From NCBI RefSeq assembly GCF_003130205.1, contig NZ_NRDF01000017.1:1-34419 (forward strand): DNA of 34,419 bases, read 5' to 3'. The stretch is from Aggregatibacter actinomycetemcomitans. Lineage in GTDB: Bacteria; Pseudomonadota; Gammaproteobacteria; Enterobacterales; Pasteurellaceae. Positions 16,943 to 29,220 of the stretch are shown here, piece after piece. The position numbers and the translations under genes were made by a program. The notes beneath the pieces were generated by a model, which was not told where the DNA came from, did not search any database, and saw only the letters and a program-made list of their open reading frames with translations. Numbering within the stretch: position 1 is the first letter of the stretch; each line of letters starts with the position of its first letter.

Positions 16943-16951
16943 GAGGTGCGT

Positions 16952-17884
16952 ATGAGAATCGTCATTGCATTGGGCGGCAATGCGCTGTTACGGCGCGGTG
17001 AACCGCTGACGGCGGAAAATCAACGCTTAAACGTGCGTATCGCCTGTGAGCAAATCGCCAAAATTTATCCGAATAATGAATTGGTGATTGCCCATGGGAA
17101 TGGACCGCAAGTGGGGTTGCTGGCTCTGCAAGGGGCGGCTTATAAAGATGTACCGACCTATCTGTTAGATGTGTTGGGCGCGGAATCCGTGGGCATGATC
17201 GGTTACATGATTCAACAGGAATTGGGTAACTTGGTGCCGTTTGAAGTGCCGTTTGCCACGTTGCTTTCCCAAGTGGAAGTGGATATTAACGACCCAGCGT
17301 TTAAGAACCCGACCAAGCCAATCGGGCCGGTGTATTCCAAAGAAGAAGCGGAACGTCTGGCGAAAGAGAAAAACTGGACCATTGCAAAAGACGGCGACAA
17401 ATACCGCCGCGTCGTACCAAGCCCGTTACCAAAACGGATTTTTGAAATTCGTCCGGTGAGATGGTTACTGGAAAAGGGCAGCATTGTCATTTGCGCCGGC
17501 GGTGGCGGTATTCCGACGTACTACGATGAACAACACAATCTGCAAGGGGTTGAAGCCGTTATCGACAAAGATTTGTGTTCCGCATTGTTGGCGGAAAATC
17601 TGGACGCGGATTTGTTCATTATTGCCACCGATGTGTCCGCCGTGTTTGTAGATTGGGGCAAGCCGACACAAAAAGCGATTGCTTTGGCTCCGCCTGATGA
17701 AATTGAAAAATTAGCTTTTGCTGCTGGTTCCATGGGACCGAAGGTGCAAGCGGCGGTAAATTTTGCACGTCATACGGGAAGGGATTCAGTCATCGGATCA
17801 CTTTCCGACATCGTTGATATTGTGAAAGGCAAAGCCGGTACACGCATTACCAATAAGGCGAAAGAAATCTCTTATTATTCATAA
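16952..17884 (+). CDS. arcC: Carbamate kinase
   Basis: Transfers phosphate from carbamoyl phosphate to ADP, giving ATP and carbamate, which decays to ammonia and CO2. From the ATG at 16952 the protein has 310 residues; a GTG two codons upstream is also in frame, but it is the last base of the perfect Shine-Dalgarno AGGAGG (16941-16946), which sits five bases before the ATG. Family motifs are [62 protein letters not shown] and GSMGPKV. The gene follows arcB by nine bases. Two hairpins separate it from the transporter gene downstream. Confidence 0.96.
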   Translation: MRIVIALGGNALLRRGEPLTAENQRLNVRIACEQIAKIYPNNELVIAHGNGPQVGLLALQGAAYKDVPTYLLDVLGAESVGMIGYMIQQELGNLVPFEVPFATLLSQVEVDINDPAFKNPTKPIGPVYSKEEAERLAKEKNWTIAKDGDKYRRVVPSPLPKRIFEIRPVRWLLEKGSIVICAGGGGIPTYYDEQHNLQGVEAVIDKDLCSALLAENLDADLFIIATDVSAVFVDWGKPTQKAIALAPPDEIEKLAFAAGSMGPKVQAAVNFARHTGRDSVIGSLSDIVDIVKGKAGTRITNKAKEISYYS

Positions 17885-17891
17885 TAAAAGC

Positions 17892-17958
17892 ACTTTGAAA
17901 AATTCAGCGGTTCAAAGTAAAATGCGCGGTTGGCGTAACTGATTGAAAGTTACGTCAA
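17892..17958 (+). other. Two hairpins between arcC and the transporter gene
   Basis: ACTTTGAA/TTCAAAGT (17892-17899 and 17911-17918) and an 11-bp stem with one G-T pair, TTGGCGTAACT/AGTTACGTCAA (17930-17940 and 17948-17958). Neither is followed by a T-run, so they look more like mRNA processing or protective structures, or operators, than terminators. Confidence 0.5.
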
Positions 17959-17997
17959 CTTGCCAAACAAAACTGTTGTATTGACGAGGAGTCTGTT

Positions 17998-19527
17998 ATG
18001 GAAGCGTCTACTCAAAAAAAGACCTTTAATTTCCCATCGGCATTTACGATTTTATTCTTTATTCTCATCCTTGCCGTGGGACTCACCTGGGTTATTCCGT
18101 CAGGATCATATTCTAAATTGACTTACAGTATGACCGACAAAATGTTTGTGGTGAAGACGTATGGCGAACAAGATAAAACCTATCCTGCCACCGAAGAAAC
18201 ATTAAATAACCTCAATATCAAAATCAAACTTTCCAATTTCACCGAAGGCGTCATTAAGAAACCTATCGCCATTCCGGGCACTTACCAACGAATCGAACAG
18301 CATTACAAAGGCATTAAGGATATTCCGATCAGCATGGTGGAAGGGACCATTGAAGCCGTGGATGTGATGGTCTTTATTTTCGTGCTGGGCGGTATGATAG
18401 GAGTGATTAACAAAACGGGCTCCTTTAATGCCGGCTTAATGGCGTTGGCGCGGCGCACCAAAGGTAACGAATTCATGATTGTGTTCAGCGTTTCCGTATT
18501 AATGGTGTTAGGTGGCACCACTTGCGGTATCGAAGAAGAAGCCGTGGCGTTTTATCCTATTCTGGTGCCGGTATTTTTAGCTTTAGGTTATGATGCGATC
18601 GTTTGCGTCGGCGCGATTTTCTTAGCCGCCTCCATGGGGACGGCGTTCTCTATCATTAACCCGTTCTCCGTGGTTATCGCCTCCAACGCCGCCGGGATTC
18701 AATTTACCGAAGGTATCGGATTCCGTACCATTGGCTTAATTTTAGGTTCGGCGTGTGTTATTGCTTATCTCTATTGGTACTGTAAAAAAGTAAAAGCCGA
18801 TCCGAGTTTTTCATATACTTATGAGGATAGAGAAGAATTTCGTCATCGTTATATGAAGAATTTTGATCCGAACGTGGTGGTGGAATTTACCCTCAGAAGA
18901 AAACTTATCCTGATTTTATTCTGTATCGCGTTCCCAATGATGATCTGGGGCGTGATGGCGGGCGGCTGGTGGTTCCCACAAATGGCGGCGTCCTTCTTAT
19001 CCATCACCATTATCATTATGTTTATCAGTGGCTTGAAAGAAAAAGACATAGTGGAATCCTTCACCGAAGGAGCATCGGAATTGGTCGGCGTGTCCCTCAT
19101 TATCGGCTTGGCGCGCGGGGTAAACCTCGTCTTGGAGCAAGGTATGATTTCCGATACGATTTTGGATTACATGTCTAACCTGGTGAGTGGCATGCTGGGC
19201 AGTGTCTTTATCCTGGGTCAGTTGGTCGTTTTCGTCTTCCTCGGATTGATTGTGCCGTCTTCCTCCGGTTTGGCGGTGCTTTCCATGCCGATTATGGCGC
19301 CGCTTGCCGACGCCGTAGGCATTCCGCGCGACATCGTGGTTTCCGCCTACAACTGGGGGCAATACGCTATGCTGTTCCTGGCACCGACCGGCTTGGTATT
19401 GGTGACCTTGCAAATGTTGCATATCCCGTTCAACAAGTGGGTGAAGTTTGTCTTACCGATGATTGGTTGTTTGTTGGTGATCGGCGCGACGTTGTTGGTT
19501 ATCCAGGTTTCTTTGTATAGTGTTTAA
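17998..19527 (+). CDS. YfcC-family membrane transporter
   Basis: A 509-residue polytopic membrane protein of the YfcC/ArcD-like (C4-dicarboxylate anaerobic carrier-type) family. It has an initial helix (FTILFFILILAVGLTWVIPSG) followed by a hydrophilic periplasmic segment of about 75 residues, and then about eleven hydrophobic segments. Landmarks include GGTTCGIEEEA, MGTAFSIINPFSVVIASNAAG, IVPSSSGLAVLSMPIMAPLAD and YNWGQYAMLFLAPTGL, typical of this group. Its position behind arcB-arcC suggests import of citrulline or a related amino acid, or exchange for ornithine; the family's substrates are poorly known, so this is inference. The Shine-Dalgarno is GAGGAG eight bases before the ATG. Confidence 0.85.
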   Translation: MEASTQKKTFNFPSAFTILFFILILAVGLTWVIPSGSYSKLTYSMTDKMFVVKTYGEQDKTYPATEETLNNLNIKIKLSNFTEGVIKKPIAIPGTYQRIEQHYKGIKDIPISMVEGTIEAVDVMVFIFVLGGMIGVINKTGSFNAGLMALARRTKGNEFMIVFSVSVLMVLGGTTCGIEEEAVAFYPILVPVFLALGYDAIVCVGAIFLAASMGTAFSIINPFSVVIASNAAGIQFTEGIGFRTIGLILGSACVIAYLYWYCKKVKADPSFSYTYEDREEFRHRYMKNFDPNVVVEFTLRRKLILILFCIAFPMMIWGVMAGGWWFPQMAASFLSITIIIMFISGLKEKDIVESFTEGASELVGVSLIIGLARGVNLVLEQGMISDTILDYMSNLVSGMLGSVFILGQLVVFVFLGLIVPSSSGLAVLSMPIMAPLADAVGIPRDIVVSAYNWGQYAMLFLAPTGLVLVTLQMLHIPFNKWVKFVLPMIGCLLVIGATLLVIQVSLYSV

Positions 19528-19541
19528 CCGCAGTACGCAAA

Positions 19542-19586
19542 AAGACCACTCGTATCGCAGATTTTTACGGGTGGTCTTGCTATAAT
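19542..19586 (+). promoter_or_regulatory. Hairpin abutting an extended -10 promoter for the Lrp-like gene
   Basis: Arms AAGACCACTCGT (19542-19553) and ACGGGTGGTCTT (19567-19578) form a 12-bp stem with one G-T pair. The stem runs directly into TGCTATAAT, an extended -10 (TATAAT 19581-19586). No T-run follows, so an autoregulatory operator is as likely as a terminator for the transporter gene. Confidence 0.5.
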
Positions 19587-19616
19587 CTGTCGGTCTTTTT
19601 TATAAAAGGATTTTCT

Positions 19617-20084
19617 ATGCGAAAGAAACTGTTTGATAACATTGATACACGCATTCTTAAGGCATTGCAGCGCAACGGAAGATTGCAAAATAACGAGCTT
19701 GCCAAAGAAGTCGGCTTATCCAATTCCGCCTGTCTGCGTCGGGTGAACCAGTTGGAAGAGAGCGGTGTTATTGATAGTTACGCCGCGTTGTTACATCCCA
19801 AAAAACTGAATTGCAATTTGTTGGTTTATGTACAAGGCACGTTTTTTGAAGAAGATCCGGAACTCAAAGAGCGGTTCATTTTTGAAGTGAAATTAATCCC
19901 GCAAATTACCGAATGTCATCTCATGGCGGGCAGTTACGATTTCATTTTAAAAATGTGGGTTTCCGATTTAGAGGAGTTTAATGCCATTAAAACCAAATAC
20001 CTCACCAAAGAGATTGGCATTAAAACCCTCAAATCCGAGGTGTCGTTAAAAACCGTCAAATCTACCACCGAATTGCCGTTATAG
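19617..20084 (+). CDS. Lrp/AsnC-family transcriptional regulator
   Basis: A 155-residue regulator with an N-terminal winged helix-turn-helix (DTRILKALQRNGRLQNNELAKEVGLSNSACLRRVNQLEESG; the recognition helix is LSNSACLRRV). The C-terminal RAM/Lrp domain starts at about residue 70 and includes ITECHLMAGSYDFILKM. It resembles leucine-responsive and amino-acid-catabolism regulators of the Lrp/BkdR/DecR type more than AsnC, which is encoded separately in this window. The likely ligand is an amino acid. Adjacency to arcB-arcC-transporter makes it a candidate local regulator, but it has its own extended -10 promoter. The Shine-Dalgarno is AAAAGGA. A USS dyad terminator follows. Confidence 0.9.
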   Translation: MRKKLFDNIDTRILKALQRNGRLQNNELAKEVGLSNSACLRRVNQLEESGVIDSYAALLHPKKLNCNLLVYVQGTFFEEDPELKERFIFEVKLIPQITECHLMAGSYDFILKMWVSDLEEFNAIKTKYLTKEIGIKTLKSEVSLKTVKSTTELPL

Positions 20085-20098
20085 TTTGATGTCGGCAC

Positions 20099-20148
20099 TA
20101 AAAGTGCGGTCATTTTAAAAAACGTTTTTCAAAATGACCGCACTTTTA
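20099..20148. terminator. Long USS dyad hairpin after the Lrp-like gene
   Basis: Perfect 18-base arms at 20099-20116 and 20131-20148, each containing a USS (20102-20110 and 20137-20145). The loop AAAAAACGTTTTTC can itself pair. The A/T-rich outer ends and CTTTTA tail are compatible with termination. It is a second copy of the element at 13270-13315. Confidence 0.85.
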
Positions 20149-20172
20149 TCCGTTTAAATACACAGAAAAAGC

Positions 20173-20201
20173 TTGCGAAGTGAAGTGGATTTTAGTACAA
20201 T
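20173..20201 (+). promoter_or_regulatory. S10 operon promoter
   Basis: TTGCGA (20173-20178), 17-base spacer, TACAAT (20196-20201), then the GC-rich discriminator CCGCGGG that is typical of growth-rate and stringently controlled promoters. Transcription should start near 20208, about 190 bases before rpsJ. Confidence 0.75.
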
Positions 20202-20207
20202 CCGCGG

Positions 20208-20707
<500 letters not shown>

Positions 20708-20723
20708 TTAAGAGGTTATTACA

Positions 20724-21350
20724 ATGATTGGTTTAGTCGGTCGTAAAGTCGGTATGACCCGTATCTTCAATGAAGACGGCGTGTCAGTACCGGTTACCGT
20801 TATCGAAATCGAAGCCAACCGCGTAACTCAAGTTAAAACTCTTGAAAACGATGGCTATACTGCAGTTCAAGTTACAACCGGTTCTAAAAAAGCGAGCCGT
20901 GTGACTAAGCCTGAAGCTGGTCATTTCGTGAAAGCCGGTGTTGAAGCCGGTCGCGGTTTATGGGAATTTCGTACCGAAGGTGAAGAATTCACGCTAGGTC
21001 AAGAAATTAATGTTGACATCTTCGCAGATGTTAAAAAAGTCGATGTTACCGGTACGTCTAAAGGTAAAGGTTTCCAAGGTGGTGTTAAACGTTGGAACTT
21101 CCGTACTCAAGATGCTACTCATGGTAACTCTTTATCACATCGTGTCCTTGGTTCTATTGGTCAAAACCAAACCCCGGGTCGTGTGTTTAAAGGTAAAAAA
21201 ATGGCAGGACACTTGGGTAATGAACGTGTAACCGTTCAATCACTTGAAGTTGTTCGTGTAGATGCTGAGCGTAAATTGCTATTAGTGAAAGGCGCCGTTC
21301 CCGGTGCTACCGGTAGTGATGTTATCGTTAAGCCGGCAGTTAAAGCATAG
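20724..21350 (+). CDS. rplC: 50S ribosomal protein L3
   Basis: Early-assembly 50S protein that binds the 23S 3' domain; its long loop reaches the peptidyl-transferase centre. The 208-residue protein begins [15 protein letters not shown]. It includes the loop segment [13 protein letters not shown] and [25 protein letters not shown], whose Gln (GQNQTPG) is the PrmB methylation site in E. coli. The start has AAGAGG nine bases upstream. The next gene, rplD, follows after 15 bases. Confidence 0.99.
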   Translation: MIGLVGRKVGMTRIFNEDGVSVPVTVIEIEANRVTQVKTLENDGYTAVQVTTGSKKASRVTKPEAGHFVKAGVEAGRGLWEFRTEGEEFTLGQEINVDIFADVKKVDVTGTSKGKGFQGGVKRWNFRTQDATHGNSLSHRVLGSIGQNQTPGRVFKGKKMAGHLGNERVTVQSLEVVRVDAERKLLLVKGAVPGATGSDVIVKPAVKA

Positions 21351-21365
21351 GTCTGGGAGATAGAG

Positions 21366-21968
21366 ATGGAATTACAAGTTGTAGGTGCTAACGCACTCAC
21401 TGTTTCTGAAACTACCTTCGGCCGTGAGTTTAACGAAGCGTTGATTCACCAAGTTGTTGTTGCTTATGCAGCAGGTGCCCGTCAAGGTTCTCGTGCACAA
21501 AAAACTCGTGCTGAAGTGTCTGGTTCAGGTAAAAAACCTTGGCGTCAAAAAGGTACAGGTCGCGCTCGTTCAGGTGATATTAAATCACCAATCTGGCGTT
21601 CCGGTGGTGTCACTTTCGCAGCGAAACCACAAGATCACAGCCAAAAAGTGAACAAGAAAATGTACCGCGGTGCAATCAAGAGCATTCTTTCCGAGCTTGT
21701 TCGTCAAGATCGTTTAGTTGTTGTTGATAAATTTGAAATTGATGCACCAAAAACCAAAGTATTAGTACAAAAATTAAAAGAATTAGCACTTGAAGATGTG
21801 TTAATCATCACAGCAAGCTTGGATGAAAATCTATTCTTAGCAGCGCGTAACTTATACAAAGTTGATGTTCGTGATGCTCAAGGTATTGATCCGGTAAGTT
21901 TAATTGCTTTCGATAAAGTAGTTGTTACTGTGGATGCTGTGAAGCAAATTGAGGAGATGTTAGCATGA
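21366..21968 (+). CDS. rplD: 50S ribosomal protein L4 (autogenous regulator of the S10 operon)
   Basis: Structural 50S protein whose extended loop lines the exit tunnel. In E. coli free L4 also represses the S10 operon by promoting termination in the leader and blocking rpsJ translation. The 200 residues show the tunnel loop [30 protein letters not shown] (landmarks [13 protein letters not shown] and GTGRAR), the site of macrolide-resistance changes elsewhere; it looks wild-type. The stop overlaps rplW by four bases (ATGA), implying translational coupling. The presence of the long leader upstream fits L4 control. Confidence 0.99.
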   Translation: MELQVVGANALTVSETTFGREFNEALIHQVVVAYAAGARQGSRAQKTRAEVSGSGKKPWRQKGTGRARSGDIKSPIWRSGGVTFAAKPQDHSQKVNKKMYRGAIKSILSELVRQDRLVVVDKFEIDAPKTKVLVQKLKELALEDVLIITASLDENLFLAARNLYKVDVRDAQGIDPVSLIAFDKVVVTVDAVKQIEEMLA

Positions 21969-22267
21969 GTCAAGAACGTTTGCTAAAAGTGCTTAAAGCA
22001 CCGCATGTCTCTGAGAAAGCAACAAATAACGCTGAGAAGTCAAACACTATCGTTTTCAAAGTGGCTTTAGATGCAAATAAAGTAGAAATTACTAATGCAG
22101 TAGAGCAACTTTTTGAAGTGAAAGTGGATTCTGTTCGTACCGTCGTGGTCAAAGGTAAAACTAAGCGCCGTGGTGCTAAGATCGGACGTCGCAGTGACTG
22201 GAAAAAAGCTTATGTTACACTTCAAGAAGGACAATCTTTGGACTTCGTTGAAGGTGCGGCAGAGTAA
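21965..22267 (+). CDS. rplW: 50S ribosomal protein L23
   Basis: Located at the tunnel exit, where it docks trigger factor and SRP. The 100-residue protein begins [20 protein letters not shown] and contains [25 protein letters not shown]. The trigger-factor contact region VSEK is conserved. It starts in a 4-base overlap with rplD and is followed by rplB after 20 bases. Confidence 0.99.
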   Translation: MSQERLLKVLKAPHVSEKATNNAEKSNTIVFKVALDANKVEITNAVEQLFEVKVDSVRTVVVKGKTKRRGAKIGRRSDWKKAYVTLQEGQSLDFVEGAAE

Positions 22268-22287
22268 TTACGGAGGAGTAGAAGATA

Positions 22288-23109
22288 ATGGCTATCGTTA
22301 AATGTAAGCCGACCTCCGCTGGTCGTCGTCATGTTGTTAAAGTTGTTAACCCTGAATTGCACAAAGGTAAACCTTTTGCTGCGCTTTTAGATACTAAATC
22401 TAAAACCGGTGGTCGTAACAACTATGGTCGTATTACTACTCGTCACATCGGTGGCGGTCATAAACAACACTATCGTTTAATTGATTTCAAACGTAATAAA
22501 TTAGACATTCCCGGTGTTGTTGAGCGTTTAGAATACGATCCGAATCGTTCTGCAAATATCGCTTTAGTGCTTTATAAAGACGGTGAACGTCGTTATATCC
22601 TAGCACCTAAAGGTTTGGCTGCAGGTGATCAAATCCAAGCGGGTGCACATGCGCCAATTAAAGTTGGTAATGCTTTACCAATGCGTAATATCCCGGTTGG
22701 TTCTACCGTGCATAACGTTGAATTAAAACCCGGTAAAGGCGGTCAAATTGCCCGTTCTGCAGGTAGTTATGTACAGATCATCGCCCGTGAAGGTAATTAT
22801 GTTACTTTGCGTCTTCGCTCCGGCGAAATGCGTAAAGTATTAGCTGAGTGTTCTGCAACCATCGGTGAAGTAGGTAACTCAGAGCATATGCTTCGCGTAT
22901 TGGGTAAAGCAGGCGCTAACCGCTGGAGAGGTGTACGCCCTACAGTTCGTGGTACTGCAATGAACCCGGTGGATCACCCACATGGTGGTGGTGAAGGTCG
23001 TAACTTTGGTAAACACCCGGTAACACCTTGGGGCGTTCAAACTAAAGGTAAGAAAACTCGCCATAACAAACGTACTGATAAATATATCGTACGTCGTCGT
23101 GGTAAATAA
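22288..23109 (+). CDS. rplB: 50S ribosomal protein L2
   Basis: Universally conserved protein near the peptidyl-transferase centre, needed for subunit association. It is 273 residues, the E. coli length. It begins [19 protein letters not shown], and the C-terminal region has the hallmark [13 protein letters not shown] containing the functionally important His at about position 229. [18 protein letters not shown] closes the protein. The Shine-Dalgarno GGAGGAG lies ten bases upstream of the ATG. Confidence 0.99.
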   Translation: MAIVKCKPTSAGRRHVVKVVNPELHKGKPFAALLDTKSKTGGRNNYGRITTRHIGGGHKQHYRLIDFKRNKLDIPGVVERLEYDPNRSANIALVLYKDGERRYILAPKGLAAGDQIQAGAHAPIKVGNALPMRNIPVGSTVHNVELKPGKGGQIARSAGSYVQIIAREGNYVTLRLRSGEMRKVLAECSATIGEVGNSEHMLRVLGKAGANRWRGVRPTVRGTAMNPVDHPHGGGEGRNFGKHPVTPWGVQTKGKKTRHNKRTDKYIVRRRGK

Positions 23110-23130
23110 TTTAAATTAATAAGAGGATAA

Positions 23131-23409
<279 letters not shown>

Positions 23410-23416
23410 GGGGTAA

Positions 23417-23752
<336 letters not shown>

Positions 23753-23768
23753 TCGTAGAGGAATAACA

Positions 23769-24476
23769 ATGGGTCAAAAAGTACATCCACATGGTATTCG
23801 CCTAGGTATTGTAAAACCTTGGAGCTCTACTTGGTTTGCGAATACACAAGACTTCGCCGATAATCTTGAAGGCGATTTCAAAGTACGTCAATTCTTAAAT
23901 AAAGAATTAGCGAATGCTTCAGTTTCACGTATCACGATTGAACGTCCTGCGAAAAGTATTCGTGTTACTATTCACACAGCCCGCCCGGGTATCGTAATTG
24001 GTAAGAAAGGCGAAGATGTTGAAAAATTGCGTAACGCAGTAGCAAAAATTGCCGGCGTTCCTGCACAAATCAATATCGCTGAAGTGAAAAAACCTGAATT
24101 AGATGCGAAATTAGTTGCAGACAGCATCGCTTCACAATTAGAACGTCGTGTAATGTTCCGTCGTGCTATGAAAAAAGCGGTACAAAATGCAATGCGTTTA
24201 GGCGCTAAAGGTATCAAAGTTGAAGTTAGCGGTCGTTTAGGCGGTGCAGAAATTGCCCGTTCTGAATGGTATCGTGAAGGTCGTGTACCTCTACATACAT
24301 TGCGTGCGGACATCGACTATAACACTGCTGAAGCACATACAACATACGGCGTAATCGGCGTTAAAGTATGGATCTTCAAAGGTGAGATTCTTGGTGGAAT
24401 GGCTGCGCTGGCGCAACCGGAACAACAACCTACCGACAAGCCTAAAAAGGCTCCGCGCGGTAAAGGTCGTAAGTAA
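23769..24476 (+). CDS. rpsC: 30S ribosomal protein S3
   Basis: 30S protein at the mRNA entry tunnel with helicase-related function, in a complex with S10 and S14. It is 235 residues from the ATG at 23769. The frame extends 11 codons upstream into the end of rplV, but the protein should begin [18 protein letters not shown], and GAGGAATAAC provides the ribosome binding site. The KH domain has [14 protein letters not shown] (GxxG loop), and the C-terminal domain has [31 protein letters not shown] basic tail ends [10 protein letters not shown]. Confidence 0.99.
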   Translation: MGQKVHPHGIRLGIVKPWSSTWFANTQDFADNLEGDFKVRQFLNKELANASVSRITIERPAKSIRVTIHTARPGIVIGKKGEDVEKLRNAVAKIAGVPAQINIAEVKKPELDAKLVADSIASQLERRVMFRRAMKKAVQNAMRLGAKGIKVEVSGRLGGAEIARSEWYREGRVPLHTLRADIDYNTAEAHTTYGVIGVKVWIFKGEILGGMAALAQPEQQPTDKPKKAPRGKGRK

Positions 24477-24489
24477 GGAGAATCGCTAA

Positions 24490-24899
<410 letters not shown>

Positions 24900-24900
<1 letters not shown>

Positions 24901-25091
24901 TGAAAGCTCAAGAACTACGTACAAAAAGTGTTGAAGAGCTGAATGCTGAATTGGTTAACTTGTTAGGTGAGCAATTCAAGTTGCGTATGCAAGCAGCCAC
25001 CGGTCAGCTTCAACAAACCCATCAGTTAAAACAAGTGCGTCGTAGTATTGCACAAATTAAAACTGTTCTAACCGAAAAGGCGGGTGAGTAA
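24900..25091 (+). CDS. rpmC: 50S ribosomal protein L29
   Basis: Small two-helix protein at the tunnel exit beside L23. It is 63 residues, beginning [19 protein letters not shown], with [21 protein letters not shown], as in E. coli. It shares one base with the stop of rplP and one with the start of rpsQ, so three successive genes are translationally coupled. Confidence 0.98.
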
Positions 25092-25348
25092 TGACTGATA
25101 AAATTCGTAGCGTGCAAGGTCGTGTAGTTAGTGACAAGATGGAGAAATCTTTCGTTGTTGCTATTGAACGCAAGGTTAAACACCCACTTTATGGTAAGTT
25201 TATCCGCCGCACAACCAAACTACATGTGCACGATGAAAACAACGAAGCTAAATTAGGTGATTTAGTAGAAGTTCGTGAATGTCGTCCGATTTCTAAAACT
25301 AAATCATGGACTTTAGTTCGTGTAGTTGAGAAAGCAGTAATTGCTTAA
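25091..25348 (+). CDS. rpsQ: 30S ribosomal protein S17
   Basis: Primary 16S-binding protein of the 30S body. The 85 residues begin [20 protein letters not shown] and contain [20 protein letters not shown] and the [12 protein letters not shown] signature. It is the last gene of the S10 operon here and is followed by a terminator-type hairpin and a new promoter before rplN. Confidence 0.99.
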   Translation: MTDKIRSVQGRVVSDKMEKSFVVAIERKVKHPLYGKFIRRTTKLHVHDENNEAKLGDLVEVRECRPISKTKSWTLVRVVEKAVIA

Positions 25349-25356
25349 TTAACGAT

Positions 25357-25396
25357 AAATAAAAGCCGATGATGTTTATCATTGGCTTTTTTATTT
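25357..25396 (+). terminator. Terminator at the end of the S10 operon
   Basis: AAAAGCCGATGAT (25361-25373) pairs with ATCATTGGCTTTT (25378-25390) with one G-T pair and a 4-base loop, then TTATTT. It lies 9 bases after the rpsQ stop. Some readthrough into rplN would be expected, as S10 and spc are coupled in E. coli. Confidence 0.85.
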
Positions 25397-25432
25397 CTTT
25401 TGATTCACAGCTAAAAAACATCTGGAAATTCG

Positions 25433-25441
25433 ACCGCACTT
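25433..25441 (-). repeat. DNA uptake signal sequence (USS)
   Basis: The only USS found by eye in the whole ribosomal protein block, in the 253-base non-coding gap between rpsQ and rplN. Confidence 0.9.
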
Positions 25442-25503
25442 TTTGTTGTTTACGTCCCAAATTCATTCCTTTCATGAAAGCGTATAAGTTATTTAAAAGC
25501 TTA

Positions 25504-25533
25504 TTGCTTTCGTTATATTTTTTGTGCTAGAAT
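25504..25533 (+). promoter_or_regulatory. spc operon promoter
   Basis: TTGCTT (25504-25509), 18-base spacer, TAGAAT (25528-25533) preceded by TGC, which makes it an extended -10. Transcription should start near 25540, about 60 bases before rplN. Confidence 0.7.
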
Positions 25534-25536
25534 CCG

Positions 25537-25583
25537 CACCCTATCCATTATGGGTAGGTTCGTCCCGCAAGGGTGGTTTTTTT
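25537..25583 (+). promoter_or_regulatory. Structured, terminator-like spc leader
   Basis: Immediately after the promoter are CCTATCC/GGGTAGG (25540-25546 and 25552-25558, one G-T pair) and CCC-GCAA-GGG (25564-25573), followed by TGG and seven T (25577-25583). CACCC (25537-25541) could alternatively pair with GGGTG (25571-25575), excluding the first two. The layout suggests partial termination or attenuation before rplN; no ligand is evident. Confidence 0.45.
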
Positions 25584-25589
25584 ATTTAA

Positions 25590-25973
<384 letters not shown>

Positions 25974-25983
25974 GGAGAATGTA

Positions 25984-27170
<1,187 letters not shown>

Positions 27171-27206
27171 TATGCCACTTTAATTTGGAATCGGAGTAAA
27201 AGCACA

Positions 27207-27599
27207 ATGAGTATGCAAGATCCTATCGCAGATATGTTGACCCGCATTCGTAACGGTCAAGCTGCGAATAAAGTTGCGATCAGTATGCCTTCATCCAAGC
27301 TAAAAGTTGCAATTGCCAATGTATTAGCTAGCGAAGGTTATATCGAAAGCGTTAAAGTAGTTGAAGGTGTAAAACCTGAATTGGAAATTACGTTAAAATA
27401 TTTCCAAGGTAAACCGGTTGTAGAAAGTATCCAGCGCGTAAGTCGCCCAGGTCTTCGTATTTATAAACGTAAAGACGAATTACCGAAAGTAATGGGTGGC
27501 TTAGGTATCGCTGTGGTATCTACATCTAAAGGTGTAATGACTGACCGTGCAGCTCGTCAAGCTGGTTTAGGCGGTGAGATCATTTGTTATGTAGCTTAA
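27207..27599 (+). CDS. rpsH: 30S ribosomal protein S8 (spc operon regulator)
   Basis: Primary 16S-binding protein; in E. coli it also represses translation from rplE onward. The 130 residues begin [22 protein letters not shown]. The C-terminal RNA-binding half has the conserved [22 protein letters not shown]. The ribosome binding site GGAG sits in TCGGAGTAAAAGCACA, slightly distant from the ATG. Confidence 0.99.
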   Translation: MSMQDPIADMLTRIRNGQAANKVAISMPSSKLKVAIANVLASEGYIESVKVVEGVKPELEITLKYFQGKPVVESIQRVSRPGLRIYKRKDELPKVMGGLGIAVVSTSKGVMTDRAARQAGLGGEIICYVA

Positions 27600-27614
27600 T
27601 AGAGAGGTAGGAAA

Positions 27615-28148
27615 ATGTCTCGTGTTGCAAAAGCACCTGTTAGTATTCCTGCCGGCGTTGAGGTAAAACTTAACGGACAGTTACTAACAATTAAAGGTAA
27701 AAATGGTGAGTTGTCACGCTCTATTCATCATTCAGTAGAAGTTAAGCATGAAAATAACGAATTAACATTCTCACCACGTGAAGGTGTTGAAGGTGGTAAT
27801 GCTCAATCCGGTACTGCCAGAGCATTAGTTAATTCTATGGTTATCGGTGTTACTGAAGGATTTACAAGAAAACTACAATTAGTAGGTGTAGGTTATAGAG
27901 CTCAAATTAAAGGAAATGCTGTTGCTTTAAGTCTTGGATTTTCTCACCCTGTTGAGCATGTTTTACCTGCGGGGATTACTGCTGAATGCCCTTCTCAAAC
28001 TGAAATTGTTTTGAAAGGTTCAGATAAACAGTTAATCGGTCAAGTTGCCGCAGATATTCGTGCTTATCGTCGTCCTGAACCGTATAAAGGTAAAGGGGTA
28101 CGTTACGCTGATGAAGTGGTGCGTATTAAAGAAGCTAAGAAGAAATAA
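27615..28148 (+). CDS. rplF: 50S ribosomal protein L6
   Basis: 50S protein near the factor-binding stalk base, contacting the sarcin-ricin region. It has two repeated L6 domains in 177 residues: the first begins [21 protein letters not shown] and the second carries [22 protein letters not shown] and the C-terminal signature [15 protein letters not shown]. The gene follows rpsH by 15 bases. Confidence 0.99.
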   Translation: MSRVAKAPVSIPAGVEVKLNGQLLTIKGKNGELSRSIHHSVEVKHENNELTFSPREGVEGGNAQSGTARALVNSMVIGVTEGFTRKLQLVGVGYRAQIKGNAVALSLGFSHPVEHVLPAGITAECPSQTEIVLKGSDKQLIGQVAADIRAYRRPEPYKGKGVRYADEVVRIKEAKKK

Positions 28149-28161
28149 TTAAGGTAACACT

Positions 28162-28515
28162 ATGGATAAGAAATCAGCTCGTATCCGTCGTGCGGCTAGT
28201 GCGCGTCATATGATGAGAGAGCAAGGTGTAACGCGTTTAGTTGTTCACCGTACTCCGCGTCATATTTACGCTCAAGTTATCGCACCAAACGGTTCAGAAG
28301 TGCTTGCCGCTGCTTCTACTGTTGAGAAGGCAATTAGTGAGCAAGTGAAATATACCGGAAATAAAGATGCTGCAGCGGTTGTAGGTAAAATTGTTGCAGA
28401 AAGAGCATTAGCAAAAGGTGTCAAAGATGTAGCTTTTGACCGTTCCGGTTTTAAATATCATGGCCGTATCCAATCTTTAGCGGATGCTGCTCGTGAAGCT
28501 GGTCTACAGTTCTAA
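28162..28515 (+). CDS. rplR: 50S ribosomal protein L18
   Basis: 5S rRNA-binding protein. The 117 residues begin [22 protein letters not shown] and end with [26 protein letters not shown], the conserved L18 C-terminus. The ribosome binding site is AAGG in AATTAAGGTAACACT. It is 13 bases after rplF. Confidence 0.99.
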   Translation: MDKKSARIRRAASARHMMREQGVTRLVVHRTPRHIYAQVIAPNGSEVLAAASTVEKAISEQVKYTGNKDAAAVVGKIVAERALAKGVKDVAFDRSGFKYHGRIQSLADAAREAGLQF

Positions 28516-28524
28516 TTGAGGTAA

Positions 28525-29031
<507 letters not shown>

Positions 29032-29037
29032 TTGATA

Positions 29038-29217
29038 ATGGCTAAAACTATTAAAGTAACGCAAGTTCGTAGTTCTATTGCTCGTTTACCGAAGCATAAA
29101 GCTACACTACGTGGTCTTGGTCTTCGCCATATGCATCATACTGTTGAGTTAATTGATACTCCGGCAGTACGAGGAATGATTAACCAGGTTTCATATATGG
29201 TTAAAGTGGAGGAGTAA
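29038..29217 (+). CDS. rpmD: 50S ribosomal protein L30
   Basis: Small 50S protein of 59 residues from the ATG at 29038, beginning [20 protein letters not shown] and containing [14 protein letters not shown]. The frame can be extended two codons to a TTG right after the rpsE stop, but the ATG gives the family-standard N-terminus. Confidence 0.98.
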
Positions 29218-29220
29218 TAG

